Part shown: one piece after another, positions 7,182 to 13,470 of the stretch
How positions within the stretch are numbered: the first letter of the stretch is position 1
Layout of the letters: each line of letters begins with the position of its first letter
Assembly: GCA_021808425.1 (NCBI GenBank)
Contig: JAKBBS010000072.1
Location: forward strand, 1-15,107
Origin: Actinomycetes bacterium
GTDB lineage: Bacteria > Actinomycetota > Acidimicrobiia > Acidimicrobiales > Palsa-688
Direction: 5' to 3'
Length of the DNA: 15,107 bases
The notes under the pieces: model-generated
The model's input: the letters and a program-made list of their open reading frames with translations, nothing else
Told to the model about the DNA's origin: nothing
Databases searched by the model: none
Program-made: the position numbers and the translations under genes

Positions 7182-8009
7182 CTACCTTCCGCGTCGTTTA
7201 GCGGACGGTCGTCCGACGGAGGTGCCGGGCGACGAACGCAGCCGGTAGGTCGTGGTGTAGGCGGGCGAGTACAGGTGCGATCGTCTTGCAACGGCTCCAT
7301 CGCCTAAAGCATCACCGACAACGACCAGGACGGTCATCGTCAGCCCGGTCGAACGAATAGTGTCTGCAAGTTTGCCAACTGTCGTCGTGTAGATCTGCTC
7401 GTCGGGCCAGCTGACCCGCGCCACGACCGCGGCCGGCGTCGACTCGTCGTAGCCTGACCCGCTGCTGAGCAGCTCTGCCTGCAACGCGTCGGGGCGCGAA
7501 GCCGAGAGGAAAACTGCGAGCGTGCTGCCGTGAGGCGCGAACGCTGCTGGTCCTTCCCCAGCGACGGTCTTTTGTGGCATCGATTCGGATGTCCGCCCGG
7601 CGAGCCGTGTGATGACGACGCTCTGAGCGACGCCAGGCTGCGTCAACTCCCGCCCCAGCGCCGCGGCTGCCGCAGCCAGAGAGGTAACGCCTGGAACTAT
7701 CTCCCAGGGCCTCCCAGCCGCCTTGCACCAGTCGATCTGCTCCCCGATCGACGAATATATCGACGGGTCCCCCGAGTGCAGCCGAACGATGAGGGCCGGC
7801 TCGGGATTAGATTCGTAGACTCCAATCACGTCTTCGAGGGTCATGGTCGACGAATCGTGGATGATTGCGGAGCGGTTAGCGTGCTCGAGGACGGACTCCG
7901 GCACCAGAGATGACGCCCAAACGACGACGCGCGCTTCGCCGAGCCGGTTCGCGCCACGAAGGGTGATCAAATCCGGCGAGCCGGGGCCGGCACCAACAAA
8001 CGAGATCAT
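7182..8009 (-). CDS. cobM: Precorrin-4 / cobalt-precorrin-4 C11-methyltransferase
   Basis: CobM/CbiF is a SAM-dependent tetrapyrrole methylase that methylates C11. The protein starts directly on its first strand (FVGAGPGSPDLITLRG, residues 4-19) and contains HSGDPSIYSSIGEQ (78-91), VPGVTSLAAAAA (105-116) and TRLAGRT (134-140), which together are typical of CobM rather than CobI or CobJ. It is 275 aa; the last 25 or so residues form a basic Arg/Ser/Lys-rich tail beyond the usual domain end. The ATG overlaps the cobI stop as ATGA, so translation is probably coupled. The stop is followed by the operon's one noncoding gap, ahead of cbiD. Confidence 0.93.
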   Translation of the reverse strand: MISFVGAGPGSPDLITLRGANRLGEARVVVWASSLVPESVLEHANRSAIIHDSSTMTLEDVIGVYESNPEPALIVRLHSGDPSIYSSIGEQIDWCKAAGRPWEIVPGVTSLAAAAAALGRELTQPGVAQSVVITRLAGRTSESMPQKTVAGEGPAAFAPHGSTLAVFLSASRPDALQAELLSSGSGYDESTPAAVVARVSWPDEQIYTTTVGKLADTIRSTGLTMTVLVVVGDALGDGAVARRSHLYSPAYTTTYRLRSSPGTSVGRPSAKRRGR

Positions 8010-8953
8010 GTCGCTGCCGAAGGCCCGTGCGAGTTGCGCGTGAACGGAAAGATCATCGTGGCCAGATACGACGCCGGCCCGTGCCGCGCCATTTCGGCTA
8101 GAGTCCCGATCCGCTCGCCGGGCATACCGAGAAGCTCACCGGCGACCGCCGTGTCGTCACGCCCGAGTCGCAGCGCCACCGACGCCACTTCGGGCAGCCT
8201 GCGGCCGCCCTTGTACACGACCACCGTCGCCTCGTCGTCGAGCAGGTCCGCCGAGAGGTCTTCGCCTTCGAGCGCGGTCCGGACCGTGATCCTGGTTCGC
8301 TCGTCAGCGACGACCGTGGACGTACGCGCTGCGAGTGCTTGAAACGCCATTATCCCCGGGATCTGGCGAATGTCGATGGTGGGTCTGAGACGCTTTAGCG
8401 CATCAGCGACCGCTGGGAACGTCGAATAGACGAGGGGATCGCCGAGGGTCACCCAGGCGACCTCCCGGCACCTGTCGAAAAGGCCGGCCACGAAAGTCGC
8501 CGCCCGCTCCACCGAGTCGTCCCTAGCGGCACGCGACGGGGACATGTCGAAAGGAACCCGCAGCACTGCGACGCCGGGCGCTGCCTCCCTCACGATCGCC
8601 TCGGCCCGGCCGACGGCGTCGGTTGCGGTGCTAGGTGCTACCACGATGTCAGCCTTCTTCAACGCTTCGAGCGCTCGGATCGTGACCAGATCGGGCTCGC
8701 CTGGCCCCACGCCAACCCCGATGAAGCGTATGGCGGTTGCACCCGACGCCAGCGGAGCGGTGGCCGGCGAACCTTTGTCCGCCAAAGCGATATTCGACGA
8801 GCGACTGCCAGGCGCCGGTGAGGTAGAGGTGCGAGACAGCGCACGCTCAATAGCCCTTCTTATCAGCTGAGCCTCCGAAAGCCCCTCCTGCCTGGCTGCA
8901 TTTGAAAGCGCGGCTTTGGTCTCCTCGGGGAGGTAGATGCTGCTCTTGCGCAC
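8006..8953 (-). CDS. cobI: Ribbon-helix-helix domain fused to precorrin-2 C20-methyltransferase (CobI/CbiL)
   Basis: A 315-aa protein with two parts. Residues 1-42 form a CopG/Arc-type ribbon-helix-helix (RHH) DNA-binding domain: a basic beta strand (RKSSIYLPEE), a first helix (TKAALSNAARQEG) and a second helix (SEAQLIRRAIERALSR). A Ser/Ala/Gly-rich linker (43-73) leads to the C20-methyltransferase domain (74-315), with FIGVGVGPGEPDLVT (77-91), LGDPLVYST (170-178) and PGIMAFQALAAR (199-210). The enzyme makes (cobalt-)precorrin-3. The GTG start at 8953 fits the RHH exactly: only three sense codons separate it from the upstream in-frame stop, and that stop is the cobB stop codon. No Shine-Dalgarno is visible, so coupling to cobB or an internal promoter is likely. 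The RHH suggests autoregulation, which is inference; dimerisation alone is an alternative. Confidence 0.9.
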   Translation of the reverse strand: MRKSSIYLPEETKAALSNAARQEGLSEAQLIRRAIERALSRTSTSPAPGSRSSNIALADKGSPATAPLASGATAIRFIGVGVGPGEPDLVTIRALEALKKADIVVAPSTATDAVGRAEAIVREAAPGVAVLRVPFDMSPSRAARDDSVERAATFVAGLFDRCREVAWVTLGDPLVYSTFPAVADALKRLRPTIDIRQIPGIMAFQALAARTSTVVADERTRITVRTALEGEDLSADLLDDEATVVVYKGGRRLPEVASVALRLGRDDTAVAGELLGMPGERIGTLAEMARHGPASYLATMIFPFTRNSHGPSAAT

Positions 8954-8962
8954 GAGGCAAGT

Positions 8963-10345
8963 CTAGAGGCTGTGTGCCCTACGTGATGCCCTACGTAGGG
9001 CAGCTTTGGCAACGAAGCTCGCGATCGGGGTCGGGTCGCCACCAGGGTGAAAGTGCACGTACGTGGCGAGCAGGTCGGCCGTGGCGAAACCTTCGGGCCC
9101 GCGACCGAATCTCGACTCGAGTTGGAGAGCAGACCCGCGTGGCTCGATTTGCGAATAGTGGAACTCGTGGCCTCTGAAGGCGGTGCCCCCGGCGCCGATA
9201 GGACTAGCGACGGTACTCTGCGCCTGGCGGTAGCCGAGGGTGAGGGTACCTGTCATCGACGCTTCAGCAGGGACGACACCTGCAAGAGGGTGGCCGTCGA
9301 GGCTCTCGCACAAAAGGAGCAAGCCCCCGCATTCGGCCCAGGTCACGAGTCCTCGTCGCGCCTGGTCGGCAATGTCGACTAGAAGCCGGCGGTTCGCCGA
9401 AAGGGCTTCGGCGTAGACCTCGGGAAACCCTCCGCCGATCAGCAGCCCGTCGAGCGCGTCGGGGTCGCTCGGGGACTTGCGGCCGGCGGGAAGCCGCTCG
9501 TCTAAGAGTGGGTCGAAAGGTATTATCTCGGCTCCCGCCGCAGCGAGGGCCTCGACCGTGTCGGTGTAGGTGAAACTGAACGCAGGTCCGCTCGCGACGG
9601 CGATTCTCACAGGCGCACCAGGTCCCGGCATTCGCACCGGGCTGCATCGAAGCGGTTCGGTGCTTCGGGCGACTTGTTCTACGCCTTCGACGTCCACAAA
9701 TGCTTCGATGGCGGCAGTGAGGCGGTCAAGCGATGCATCCACCGAGCCGGGGTTCTCGGCGACGGGAACCAAGCCTAGATGGCGGTCCCTCCAAGCGAAC
9801 CTGTCGTCTCTGCGTAACGCTCCTAGCACACGAATGCCAAGCGGGGCGACCGCTTCCCTCAGCATTGTTTCGTGACCGTCGGAGCCGACGCGGTTGAATA
9901 TGACAGCCGAGACGGCTATCGAAGGGTCGAATGTAGCGAAGCCGTGCAGCAGGGCTGCCGCCGACGACGCCATTGCCGACGCATCTATCACGAGTATCAC
10001 CGGCGCTCGGAGCGCCCTCGCGACGTCTGCTGTCGAGGAGGGGCTGCCGTCGGCTGCGCCGTCGAAGAGCCCCATCACCCCTTCGACCACGAGCAGTCCC
10101 GCCCCCTGCGCCGCCCTCGCTGCGAGAGAGGCCATCTGGTCGAGGCCGCACATCCACGGGTCGAGGTTTCGCGCCGGTCGACGAGAGGCGGCGGCGTGGT
10201 AGCTCGGGTCGATGAAGTCCGGGCCGATCTTCGCTCCGGCAGGCCGTTTGGCGCGCCGGGCGAAAGCCGCTAGAAGGCCAGTCGCGATGGTGGTCTTGCC
10301 TACCCCCGACGAGGTTCCGGCGATGACCAACCTGGGGCCCAGCAT
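8963..10345 (-). CDS. cobB: Cobyrinate a,c-diamide synthase
   Basis: CobB/CbiA is a glutamine-dependent amidotransferase that amidates the a and c side chains using ATP. The N-terminal synthetase domain carries the P-loop AGTSSGVGKTT (residues 9-19), KIGPDFIDPSYH (39-50) and VVEGVMGLFDG (86-96). The C-terminal class I glutaminase-like domain has IGGGFPEVYAEAL (303-315), the nucleophile C339 in AECGGLLLL, and the HFHPG block with H433. The length of 460 aa matches the family. The ATG at 10345 was chosen because AAGGAG stands 5 bases upstream; a GTG at 10387 overlapping the GNAT stop would add 14 unconserved residues. The extreme C-terminus (LRRASRRAHSL) is short, basic and repetitive and coincides with the candidate operator. 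Confidence 0.94.
   Translation of the reverse strand: MLGPRLVIAGTSSGVGKTTIATGLLAAFARRAKRPAGAKIGPDFIDPSYHAAASRRPARNLDPWMCGLDQMASLAARAAQGAGLLVVEGVMGLFDGAADGSPSSTADVARALRAPVILVIDASAMASSAAALLHGFATFDPSIAVSAVIFNRVGSDGHETMLREAVAPLGIRVLGALRRDDRFAWRDRHLGLVPVAENPGSVDASLDRLTAAIEAFVDVEGVEQVARSTEPLRCSPVRMPGPGAPVRIAVASGPAFSFTYTDTVEALAAAGAEIIPFDPLLDERLPAGRKSPSDPDALDGLLIGGGFPEVYAEALSANRRLLVDIADQARRGLVTWAECGGLLLLCESLDGHPLAGVVPAEASMTGTLTLGYRQAQSTVASPIGAGGTAFRGHEFHYSQIEPRGSALQLESRFGRGPEGFATADLLATYVHFHPGGDPTPIASFVAKAALRRASRRAHSL
8976..9001. promoter_or_regulatory. Candidate operator: direct repeat plus 14-bp palindrome upstream of cobI
   Basis: The 9-mer GCCCTACGT occurs at 8976-8984 and again at 8988-8996, with a 12-bp period. 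The second copy is the left half of a perfect 14-bp palindrome, GCCCTACGTAGGGC (8988-9001). The element lies 22 bp upstream of the cobI GTG, inside the last codons of cobB (encoding a repetitive Leu-Arg-Arg-Ala-Ser-Arg-Arg-Ala tail). Regularly spaced half-sites are what RHH dimers bind, and the adjacent gene encodes an RHH domain. The assignment is inference; a repetitive coding tail is the plain alternative. Confidence 0.4.
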
Positions 10346-10350
10346 GACCG

Positions 10351-10356
10351 CTCCTT
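10351..10356 (-). promoter_or_regulatory. Ribosome binding site deciding the cobB start
   Basis: AAGGAG on the minus strand, 5 bases before ATG 10345. It is the strongest Shine-Dalgarno I see in the operon and favours this start over the in-frame GTG at 10387. Confidence 0.7.
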
Positions 10357-10383
10357 CAGACCTGCGGTACTCCCTCGGGCCCA

Positions 10384-10992
10384 TCACCCAGTGGCGTCGA
10401 GACGGTCGACTAGGTGCCGGTTAACGGACGGCCATTCCTCTGCGATGATCGAGAACATGACAGTGTCACGGACAGTGTCATCACCTCGCCTTTGGTAACG
10501 GCGTAGGGTTCCCTCGTAGCGGGCACCGAGACGGGCGATCGCCGACTGTGAACGGACATTGCGGACGTCCGTCTTGAGCTGCACCCGGCCGGCGCCGAGA
10601 ACGTCGAAGGCATAGGACAGCAATGCGAGCTTGGTGTCAGGGTTGATGACAGTGCCCCACACCTCCGGTCTGTACGCCGTCCACCCGATCTCAAGGCGGG
10701 CATCCGTGGCCGAAACCTCGAGGTAGGAGGTCATTCCTACTACAGCGCCGGCGGCGAGCCCTAGGTAGCCGGTGTGCAGGCGGACAATCCACGGGAACCT
10801 CCCGTTGTCGATGTGCCGGCGAAGTACGTCAGCCATGGCCTGGCCCGTATGCGGACGGCCCGACAACATCGCCCAAGTGCGGTCGTCGTCGAGCGCAGCG
10901 AACGTAGCGTCGGCGTCGTGGTCGGCCACGGCGGGGGATAGCTCCACGACACGGCCCCGCAACTTGACGCCAGGAGCTGGTGGCCACTTCAT
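10384..10992 (-). CDS. GNAT-family N-acetyltransferase (RimJ/RimL-like)
   Basis: A 202-aa acyl-CoA-dependent N-acetyltransferase of the GNAT fold, resembling the RimJ/RimL group. The core lies at about residues 98-188: EIGWTAYRPEVWGT (101-114) on strand 4/5, a helix (120-132), then TDVRNVRSQSAIARLGARYEG (141-161), which is the typical asparagine-containing acetyl-CoA region and following helix of RimJ-like proteins. The ATG at 10992 has no clear Shine-Dalgarno. Its stop is 38 bases before the cobB ATG, so it is probably the first gene of the cobalamin operon. No acetylation step is known in corrin synthesis, so its link to the pathway is only positional; the substrate is unknown. Confidence 0.85.
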   Translation of the reverse strand: MKWPPAPGVKLRGRVVELSPAVADHDADATFAALDDDRTWAMLSGRPHTGQAMADVLRRHIDNGRFPWIVRLHTGYLGLAAGAVVGMTSYLEVSATDARLEIGWTAYRPEVWGTVINPDTKLALLSYAFDVLGAGRVQLKTDVRNVRSQSAIARLGARYEGTLRRYQRRGDDTVRDTVMFSIIAEEWPSVNRHLVDRLDATG

Positions 10993-11114
10993 CGCCCGCC
11001 ACGGGGTGTCGACCGGTCTAGGGTCGGGGACCGCCGAGAAAGGGAGCGAAGCGGCGACCGTGCCGGCCTCGGCGGCGTCAGGGCTGTCGCCGGGGCGTCG
11101 CGTCGAGGTGTCGC

Positions 11115-11147
11115 TCGAAAACTGTGCGTCGTTCGAAAACTGTGCGT
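11115..11147. repeat. Tandem 15-bp direct repeat in the divergent intergenic region
   Basis: TCGAAAACTGTGCGT occurs at 11115-11129 and 11133-11147, identical and separated by 3 bases (18-bp period). It lies in the 220-bp region between the divergent GNAT/cob operon and the thioesterase gene. The A-rich core stands out from the GC-rich surroundings. It could be a regulator binding site for either transcript; nothing in it resembles a known riboswitch. Confidence 0.6.
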
Positions 11148-11151
11148 GGCT

Positions 11152-11163
11152 GATGGCGCCATC
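11152..11163. repeat. 12-bp perfect palindrome in the divergent intergenic region
   Basis: GATGGCGCCATC reads identically on both strands. It sits 4 bases after the tandem repeat and about 37 bases before the thioesterase-like -10 hexamer. It may be an operator; a palindrome of this length can also occur by chance in GC-rich DNA. Confidence 0.4.
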
Positions 11164-11200
11164 GTAGCTTCGGGCCCGGCGACTCTCGCCGAGTTGCGGT

Positions 11201-11206
11201 TAGTGT
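11201..11206 (+). promoter_or_regulatory. Candidate leaderless -10 element of the thioesterase gene
   Basis: TAGTGT fits the actinobacterial TANNNT -10 and ends 6 bases before GTG 11213. There is no Shine-Dalgarno ahead of that GTG. Transcription would begin at or next to the start codon, giving a leaderless mRNA. I see no convincing -35 box. Confidence 0.45.
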
Positions 11207-11212
11207 TGCCAA

Positions 11213-12040
11213 GTGAACCCAAAGCGCTTCGCTGACGTAACCTCGGTGAAACTGCGCACGGCCGCGATCGCGCCGGAGGGTCTCAGAGAGTTCGACGTCG
11301 ACATCGACGAGGATTGGACCATCGCCGGGCGGCCGAACGGTGGTTATCTCATGGCGCTGCTTGCGCGCTGCGCCTTGGAGGTCAGCCGGCAAGCGCACGT
11401 GATCGCAAGCGGCGCGACGTACATCAGACCGCCCGAGGCTGGGGCGGCTGCGGTGTCGGCCGAAATCCTCCGAGAAGGGCGCTCTGCGTCGCAGATCCGC
11501 GCCACCTTGACCCAGGGGGGTGCTGTTTGCGTCGAGGCGCTCCTGACCGTCGGAATGCTCGACGAGTCCTCGAAGCCGTACTGGTCGGATCGATCCGCGG
11601 CGGCCCCTGACTGCGCGTTCGAGGAATGCCTTCCACTTCTAGAAGGACCTCCTGGCGGTCACCGCGCAGCGATCATGGAGCAGGTCGAGGTTCGCCTAGA
11701 CAAGGAGTCGCTCGGCTTCACGCGGGGAGATCCTTCGGGTAGCGGAGAGTTGCGGGGTTGGTTGACTCTGCCGGGAGGGGAAAGCTTCGACTCTGTGTCG
11801 CTCCTCTACGCCGCAGATGCGTTTCCGCCCGCCTCGTTCGAGGTGGAGTCCGCCGGGTGGGTCCCGACGTTCCAGCTAACCGTGTATGTCCGGGCCCTTT
11901 GCGCTCCTGGGCCGGTCCAGGTCACTCAGCGGGCGCGGCTCATCCAGGGCAGGATGCTCGACGAGGAGTGCATCGTCTGGGATTCGAACGGCGCTCTCGT
12001 CGCTCAGGCGACGCAGCTAGCCGGTATCCGCCTCGGCTAG
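11213..12040 (+). CDS. Double-hotdog acyl-CoA thioesterase-like protein
   Basis: A 275-aa protein of the TesB-like / 4HBT_3 double-hotdog type, probably hydrolysing an acyl-CoA thioester. The N-terminal hotdog (about residues 18-120) has the GRPNGGYLMALLARCA block (39-54) typical of the family's central helix, then GATYIRPPEAG (67-77) on the following strand. The C-terminal hotdog (about 150-275) contains DAFPPASF (202-209) and ends in ATQLAGIRLG. The GTG start at 11213 is preceded by a possible leaderless promoter. The gene is divergent from the cobalamin operon and co-directional with cbiX, from which 76 bases separate it. No link to cobalamin is evident. The substrate cannot be deduced from sequence. 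Confidence 0.8.
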   Translation: MNPKRFADVTSVKLRTAAIAPEGLREFDVDIDEDWTIAGRPNGGYLMALLARCALEVSRQAHVIASGATYIRPPEAGAAAVSAEILREGRSASQIRATLTQGGAVCVEALLTVGMLDESSKPYWSDRSAAAPDCAFEECLPLLEGPPGGHRAAIMEQVEVRLDKESLGFTRGDPSGSGELRGWLTLPGGESFDSVSLLYAADAFPPASFEVESAGWVPTFQLTVYVRALCAPGPVQVTQRARLIQGRMLDEECIVWDSNGALVAQATQLAGIRLG

Positions 12041-12047
12041 GAAATTC

Positions 12048-12146
12048 GCCTGGATCAGGCAGTCGCACCACTCCCCAGCACACCAAGGTGAGGCAGCAGG
12101 AGGGGCCGCTAGCCTGATGCCTGTGTCGAGAACAACGCGATCAGGC
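12048..12146. repeat. Repeated ATCAGGC half-sites around the cbiX promoter
   Basis: The 7-mer ATCAGGC occurs at 12054-12060, inverted (GCCTGAT) at 12112-12118, and again at 12140-12146. The first lies within the inverted repeat GCCTG-GAT-CAGGC (12048-12060), and the first and third extend to ATCAGGCAG. The middle copy overlaps the candidate -10 of cbiX. This is compatible with operator sites, but the motif is short and the last copy is in coding sequence. Confidence 0.35.
12110..12115 (+). promoter_or_regulatory. Candidate -10 element of cbiX
   Basis: TAGCCT fits TANNNT. It ends 1 base before ATG 12117, but 7 bases before the in-frame GTG 12123. If it is a real -10, the transcript would be leaderless and start at GTG 12123. 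A competing reading is translation from ATG 12117 using the GGAGGGG tract at 12099-12105 (11 bases upstream). Confidence 0.35.
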
Positions 12147-13016
12147 AGCGAAGTGAAGGACGGGCTGATCCTGGTCGGCCACGGTTCGCGCTCAGAGCGA
12201 AGCGGCGAGGAAATGGCCCACCTCGCGGGCCTGGTGGGAGCGGCGCTGGCGGGCGTCGACGTGAGGTTGGGGTACCTGGAGATGACGGATCCACCCGCTG
12301 GCTCGGTCATCGATGACATGGCGGATCGCGGGGCGAGGCGTATCACCGTGCTGCCCCTCGTGCTCCTCGGAGCAGGCCACGCGAAAAGCGATGTCCCGGC
12401 GATCGTGCTCGAAGCACGACGACGCCACCCAACAGTCGACTTCAACTTCGCCAGCCCACTGGGCGTCGCGCGGGCGGCGGTGGAAGTCCTTGGGACCTCG
12501 GTGGTCGAGGCCTCGGCGGGAGGGCTGCCGCTACTCGTGGTGTCGCGAGGCACGTCTGACCCAGACGCGAACGGCGACTCGTTTAAAGCTGCGCGACTGA
12601 TAGCGGAATGGACGGGGGCGCCGACGTTCAGCGTCGGCTTCAGCGGGGTCACGAAGCCGACCGTCCTCGAGGCGGCCCAGACGCTTGTCACGCTCGGCTA
12701 CACGAAGATAGCGCTGTCGTGGTGGTACCTGTGTTACGGGATCCTGATCGAGCGGGGACGCAACGAGCTGGCGGACTGGGCGGCGATGACGGGAGTCGAG
12801 CTGGTCGACTGCGGCCACCTCGGACCGGACGTGCGCCTCGTCGACCCGATCGTCGCTCGCTTCAACGAGTCCCTCGTCGGAGCCTCGGCGGTGAACTGCG
12901 ACGCCTGCGCCTACAGGGTACCGTGGCCGGGCATCGAAGGCCGGGTAGGCCAAGCCCTCGGGGTCGGCCACTCCCACCTGGCTGCGCAACACCGCCTCCA
13001 CGCGCACGGCGCCTGA
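12117..13016 (+). CDS. cbiX: Long-form sirohydrochlorin cobaltochelatase CbiX
   Basis: CbiX inserts Co2+ into sirohydrochlorin, the entry step of the cobalt-early corrin pathway. The protein has two CbiX-type halves. The N-terminal half holds ILVGHGSR with H22, LGYLEMTDPP with E55, and LLGAGHAKSDVP with H88, the expected metal/catalytic residues. The C-terminal half has VVSRGTSDPDAN (142-152), where the catalytic His is lost as usual in long forms. Near the end are NCDAC (C261, C264), matching the CxxC of the [4Fe-4S] motif described for Bacillus megaterium CbiX-L, and a His-rich tail (H285, H287, H292, H295, H297). The protein is 299 aa from ATG 12117; GTG 12123 and GTG 12153 are in-frame alternatives. 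It is convergent with the Rrf2 gene, 4 bases away. Confidence 0.93.
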   Translation: MPVSRTTRSGSEVKDGLILVGHGSRSERSGEEMAHLAGLVGAALAGVDVRLGYLEMTDPPAGSVIDDMADRGARRITVLPLVLLGAGHAKSDVPAIVLEARRRHPTVDFNFASPLGVARAAVEVLGTSVVEASAGGLPLLVVSRGTSDPDANGDSFKAARLIAEWTGAPTFSVGFSGVTKPTVLEAAQTLVTLGYTKIALSWWYLCYGILIERGRNELADWAAMTGVELVDCGHLGPDVRLVDPIVARFNESLVGASAVNCDACAYRVPWPGIEGRVGQALGVGHSHLAAQHRLHAHGA

Positions 13017-13020
13017 TCGT

Positions 13021-13458
13021 TCAGCCGGCCGGCATCCCGCGAGCTCGCGCCGCGATATCCGCGAGCGTAAAGGAATCCAAGTGGCGGCGCATGTGAACTC
13101 CGACCTCGGACCAAACGGAGAGGAGGATGCACTGGCCCTCGTGGTCGCACGCGCCGTTCTGGTGGGGTTCGCCGAAGTCACCGGCCTGAATCGGCCCGTC
13201 GACAGCGCTCACGATCTGGCCGAGCGTGATCTCCTCGGGCGGCCTGGCGAGAATGTACCCGCCGCCAACCCCCCGCTTGGACCGGACGATACCGGCGCCT
13301 TTCAGAGCCAGCAGAATCTGCTCTAGGTACGGTTGTGGAAGGCCGGTCCGTTCCGCGACGTCTCGAACCGAGGTCGGGTCCGACTCTCCGTCGTGGAGAG
13401 CCAGTGAAAGCAGCGCCCTGCTGGCATAGTCCCCCCGGGTCGAAACCTTCACCGTCAC
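13021..13458 (-). CDS. Rrf2-family transcriptional regulator
   Basis: A 145-aa winged-helix regulator of the Rrf2 family (IscR, NsrR, CymR). The N-terminal STRGDYASRALLSLA (6-20) and the DNA-binding helices around VRDVAERTGLPQPYLEQIL (31-49), followed by the RSKRGVGGGYILAR wing (59-72), are classical. The cluster-loop region retains C104 and C110 (CDHEGQC), then W116 and the terminal TLADI motif, but the third Cys expected in IscR/NsrR-type proteins is not present in the loop; H99 or other residues could serve, or there may be no cluster. The GTG start at 13458 is only 22 bases from the divergent GTG of the next gene, so it may control that promoter as well as itself. The effector is unknown; redox, iron or sulfur status are family-typical signals. 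Confidence 0.9.
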   Translation of the reverse strand: MTVKVSTRGDYASRALLSLALHDGESDPTSVRDVAERTGLPQPYLEQILLALKGAGIVRSKRGVGGGYILARPPEEITLGQIVSAVDGPIQAGDFGEPHQNGACDHEGQCILLSVWSEVGVHMRRHLDSFTLADIAARARGMPAG

Positions 13459-13464
13459 ATGGTA

Positions 13465-13470
13465 GCTCTA
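13465..13470 (-). promoter_or_regulatory. Candidate leaderless -10 of the Rrf2 gene
   Basis: TAGAGC on the minus strand ends 6 bases before GTG 13458. It matches TANNNT except at the last base. It shares bases 13469-13470 with the divergent -10 on the plus strand, so the two promoters would be mutually exclusive if both are real. Confidence 0.3.

Noticed and set aside
10384..10400. GCCACTGGGTGATGGG on the minus strand, reminiscent of cobalamin riboswitch core sequence
   Set aside because: It is the last codons of the GNAT gene plus the gap to cobB. I could not find an accompanying B12-box or the paired stems, and cobB has its own strong ribosome binding site.
11178..11190. Inverted repeat GGCGA-CTC-TCGCC ahead of the thioesterase gene as a terminator
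   Set aside because: A 5-bp stem with a 3-base loop and no T-run; too weak, and no upstream transcript on that strand needs terminating.
10993..11212. Possible B12 riboswitch in the leader of the GNAT/cob operon
   Set aside because: I read the minus strand through this region and saw no B12-box-like segment or convincing peripheral stems; only the tandem repeats and a palindrome stand out.
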